A stretch of 64,000 nucleotides of DNA from positions 3,410,001-3,474,000 of the forward strand of contig NZ_CP017157.1 in NCBI RefSeq assembly GCF_001729485.1, written 5' to 3'. Both the position numbers and the translations under genes were made by a program. The stretch comes from Streptomyces lydicus (GTDB lineage: Bacteria > Actinomycetota > Actinomycetes > Streptomycetales > Streptomycetaceae). The notes under the pieces were generated by a model, which saw only the letters and a program-made list of their open reading frames with translations, was not told the DNA's origin and ran no database searches. Positions 63,660-64,000 of the stretch are shown one piece after another. Position 1 is the stretch's first letter; every line of letters begins with the position of its first letter.

Positions 63660-64000
63660 GCCGCCGGCACCTCGCGGTCGCGCCGCCCCTCGGGATCGAT
63701 GACCTCGCGGATCAGCCGCAGTTCCACGGCCGTGGGCTCCCGGGTGTGCGGCACCTCGTCGGGCAGCACGAGCGGGAAGCCGGTGGCGTCCCGCACCTGC
63801 CCGACCGTCACACCGGGATGGACGGACGCCAGCCGCATGGCCCGGTCCGGGGTCTCGAAGTCCAGGACGGCGAGGTCGGTGACGACGCGGGGGATGCGGT
63901 GGTAGCGGGTCGCGGACGGCCCGGCGGCGGCCGCGCTGTCGTAGCCGACGCCGCAGATCATGTCGACCTTCGCCACGAAGACCCGCGGGGAGTGCCGGGG
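63656..64000 (-). CDS. ipdB: CoA-transferase beta subunit, IpdB-like (partial)
   Basis: The frame is open to the window edge, so only the C-terminal 114 residues are seen. SPRVFVAKVDMICGVGYD and RIPRVVTDLAVLDFE, then MRLASVHPGVTVGQVRDATGF, match the family I CoA-transferase beta subunits; the end LPDEVPHTREPTAVELRLI is the IpdB-type tail. IpdAB opens the last steroid ring. It overlaps the ipdC-like gene by four bases; ipdA is expected just outside the window. Confidence 0.82.
   Translation of the reverse strand, partial: PRHSPRVFVAKVDMICGVGYDSAAAAGPSATRYHRIPRVVTDLAVLDFETPDRAMRLASVHPGVTVGQVRDATGFPLVLPDEVPHTREPTAVELRLIREVIDPEGRRDREVPAA

Overview
The window is about 72-74% GC-rich DNA with the strong third-position GC bias, GTG/TTG starts, short intergenic gaps and gene content (mycothiol-dependent formaldehyde dehydrogenase, 3Fe-4S ferredoxin/P450 pair, DUF6381/DUF6328-type small proteins, CitB-type two-component system) of a Streptomyces or close relative. 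It carries 58 genes (two cut by the window ends, one apparently frameshifted) and no tRNA, rRNA, CRISPR array or insertion sequence that I can see.

Layout. 1-13097: mixed metabolic and envelope genes: the tail of an ArsB/CitT-type permease, a universal stress protein, an APC permease, two penicillin-binding-protein-fold enzymes, a P450/ferredoxin operon facing a TetR regulator across an 18-bp palindrome, a tyrosine-rich repeat secreted protein, a flotillin-like protein with a minimal NfeD partner, and folD behind a ZTP (pfl) riboswitch. 13122-25276: a choline/glycine-betaine catabolic island. A permease, choline oxidase and betaine aldehyde dehydrogenase would make betaine; a Rieske oxygenase (fed by the divergently encoded Rieske ferredoxin and FAD reductase) would demethylate it; a dimethylglycine-oxidase-like FAD/GcvT protein would pass the next methyl group to tetrahydrofolate; an MscR-type mycothiol dehydrogenase would remove the formaldehyde. 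An IclR regulator sits in the middle and a shared GCGCAAC motif flanks it on both sides. FolD next door could oxidise the methylene-THF. 25297-27744: a Zn/Cd-type P-ATPase and ArsR repressor with a classical ATGAA-N6-TTCAT operator. 27830-38232: a GntR regulator, a nitrilase-family hydrolase, a FadR-type regulator/asparaginase/aspartase set, and a CitB/DcuS-type two-component system divergent from a NitT/TauT-type ABC transporter.

38264-46465 is the most unusual stretch: six same-strand, mostly overlapping genes encode a DNA/RNA non-specific (DKGH) nuclease, an alpha/beta-hydrolase, a P-loop ATPase with a Lys-to-Arg Walker A, a 994-residue STAND NTPase, and two intracellular trypsin-like proteases, one with an N-terminal helical domain resembling an effector-associated domain. 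None has a signal peptide. This looks like a multi-effector NTP-dependent conflict (antiphage/abortive-infection) system. 46592-57226 holds stress and envelope genes: DUF6381, a helical-repeat membrane protein, a PRC-barrel protein, DUF6328, a ClpC-like unfoldase, a UdgX uracil-DNA glycosylase, a FUSC transporter divergent from a PadR regulator across a 16-bp perfect inverted repeat, a frameshifted secreted protein and a lipoprotein.

57355-64000 is part of a steroid ring C/D (HIP) degradation cluster: two acyl-CoA dehydrogenase subunits, an enoyl-CoA hydratase, IpdF-, FadA6-, IpdC- and (partial) IpdB-like genes, with a near-consensus KstR2 box in the divergent promoter. Positions and motifs were read from the sequence; functional names rest on family knowledge; no database search was run.
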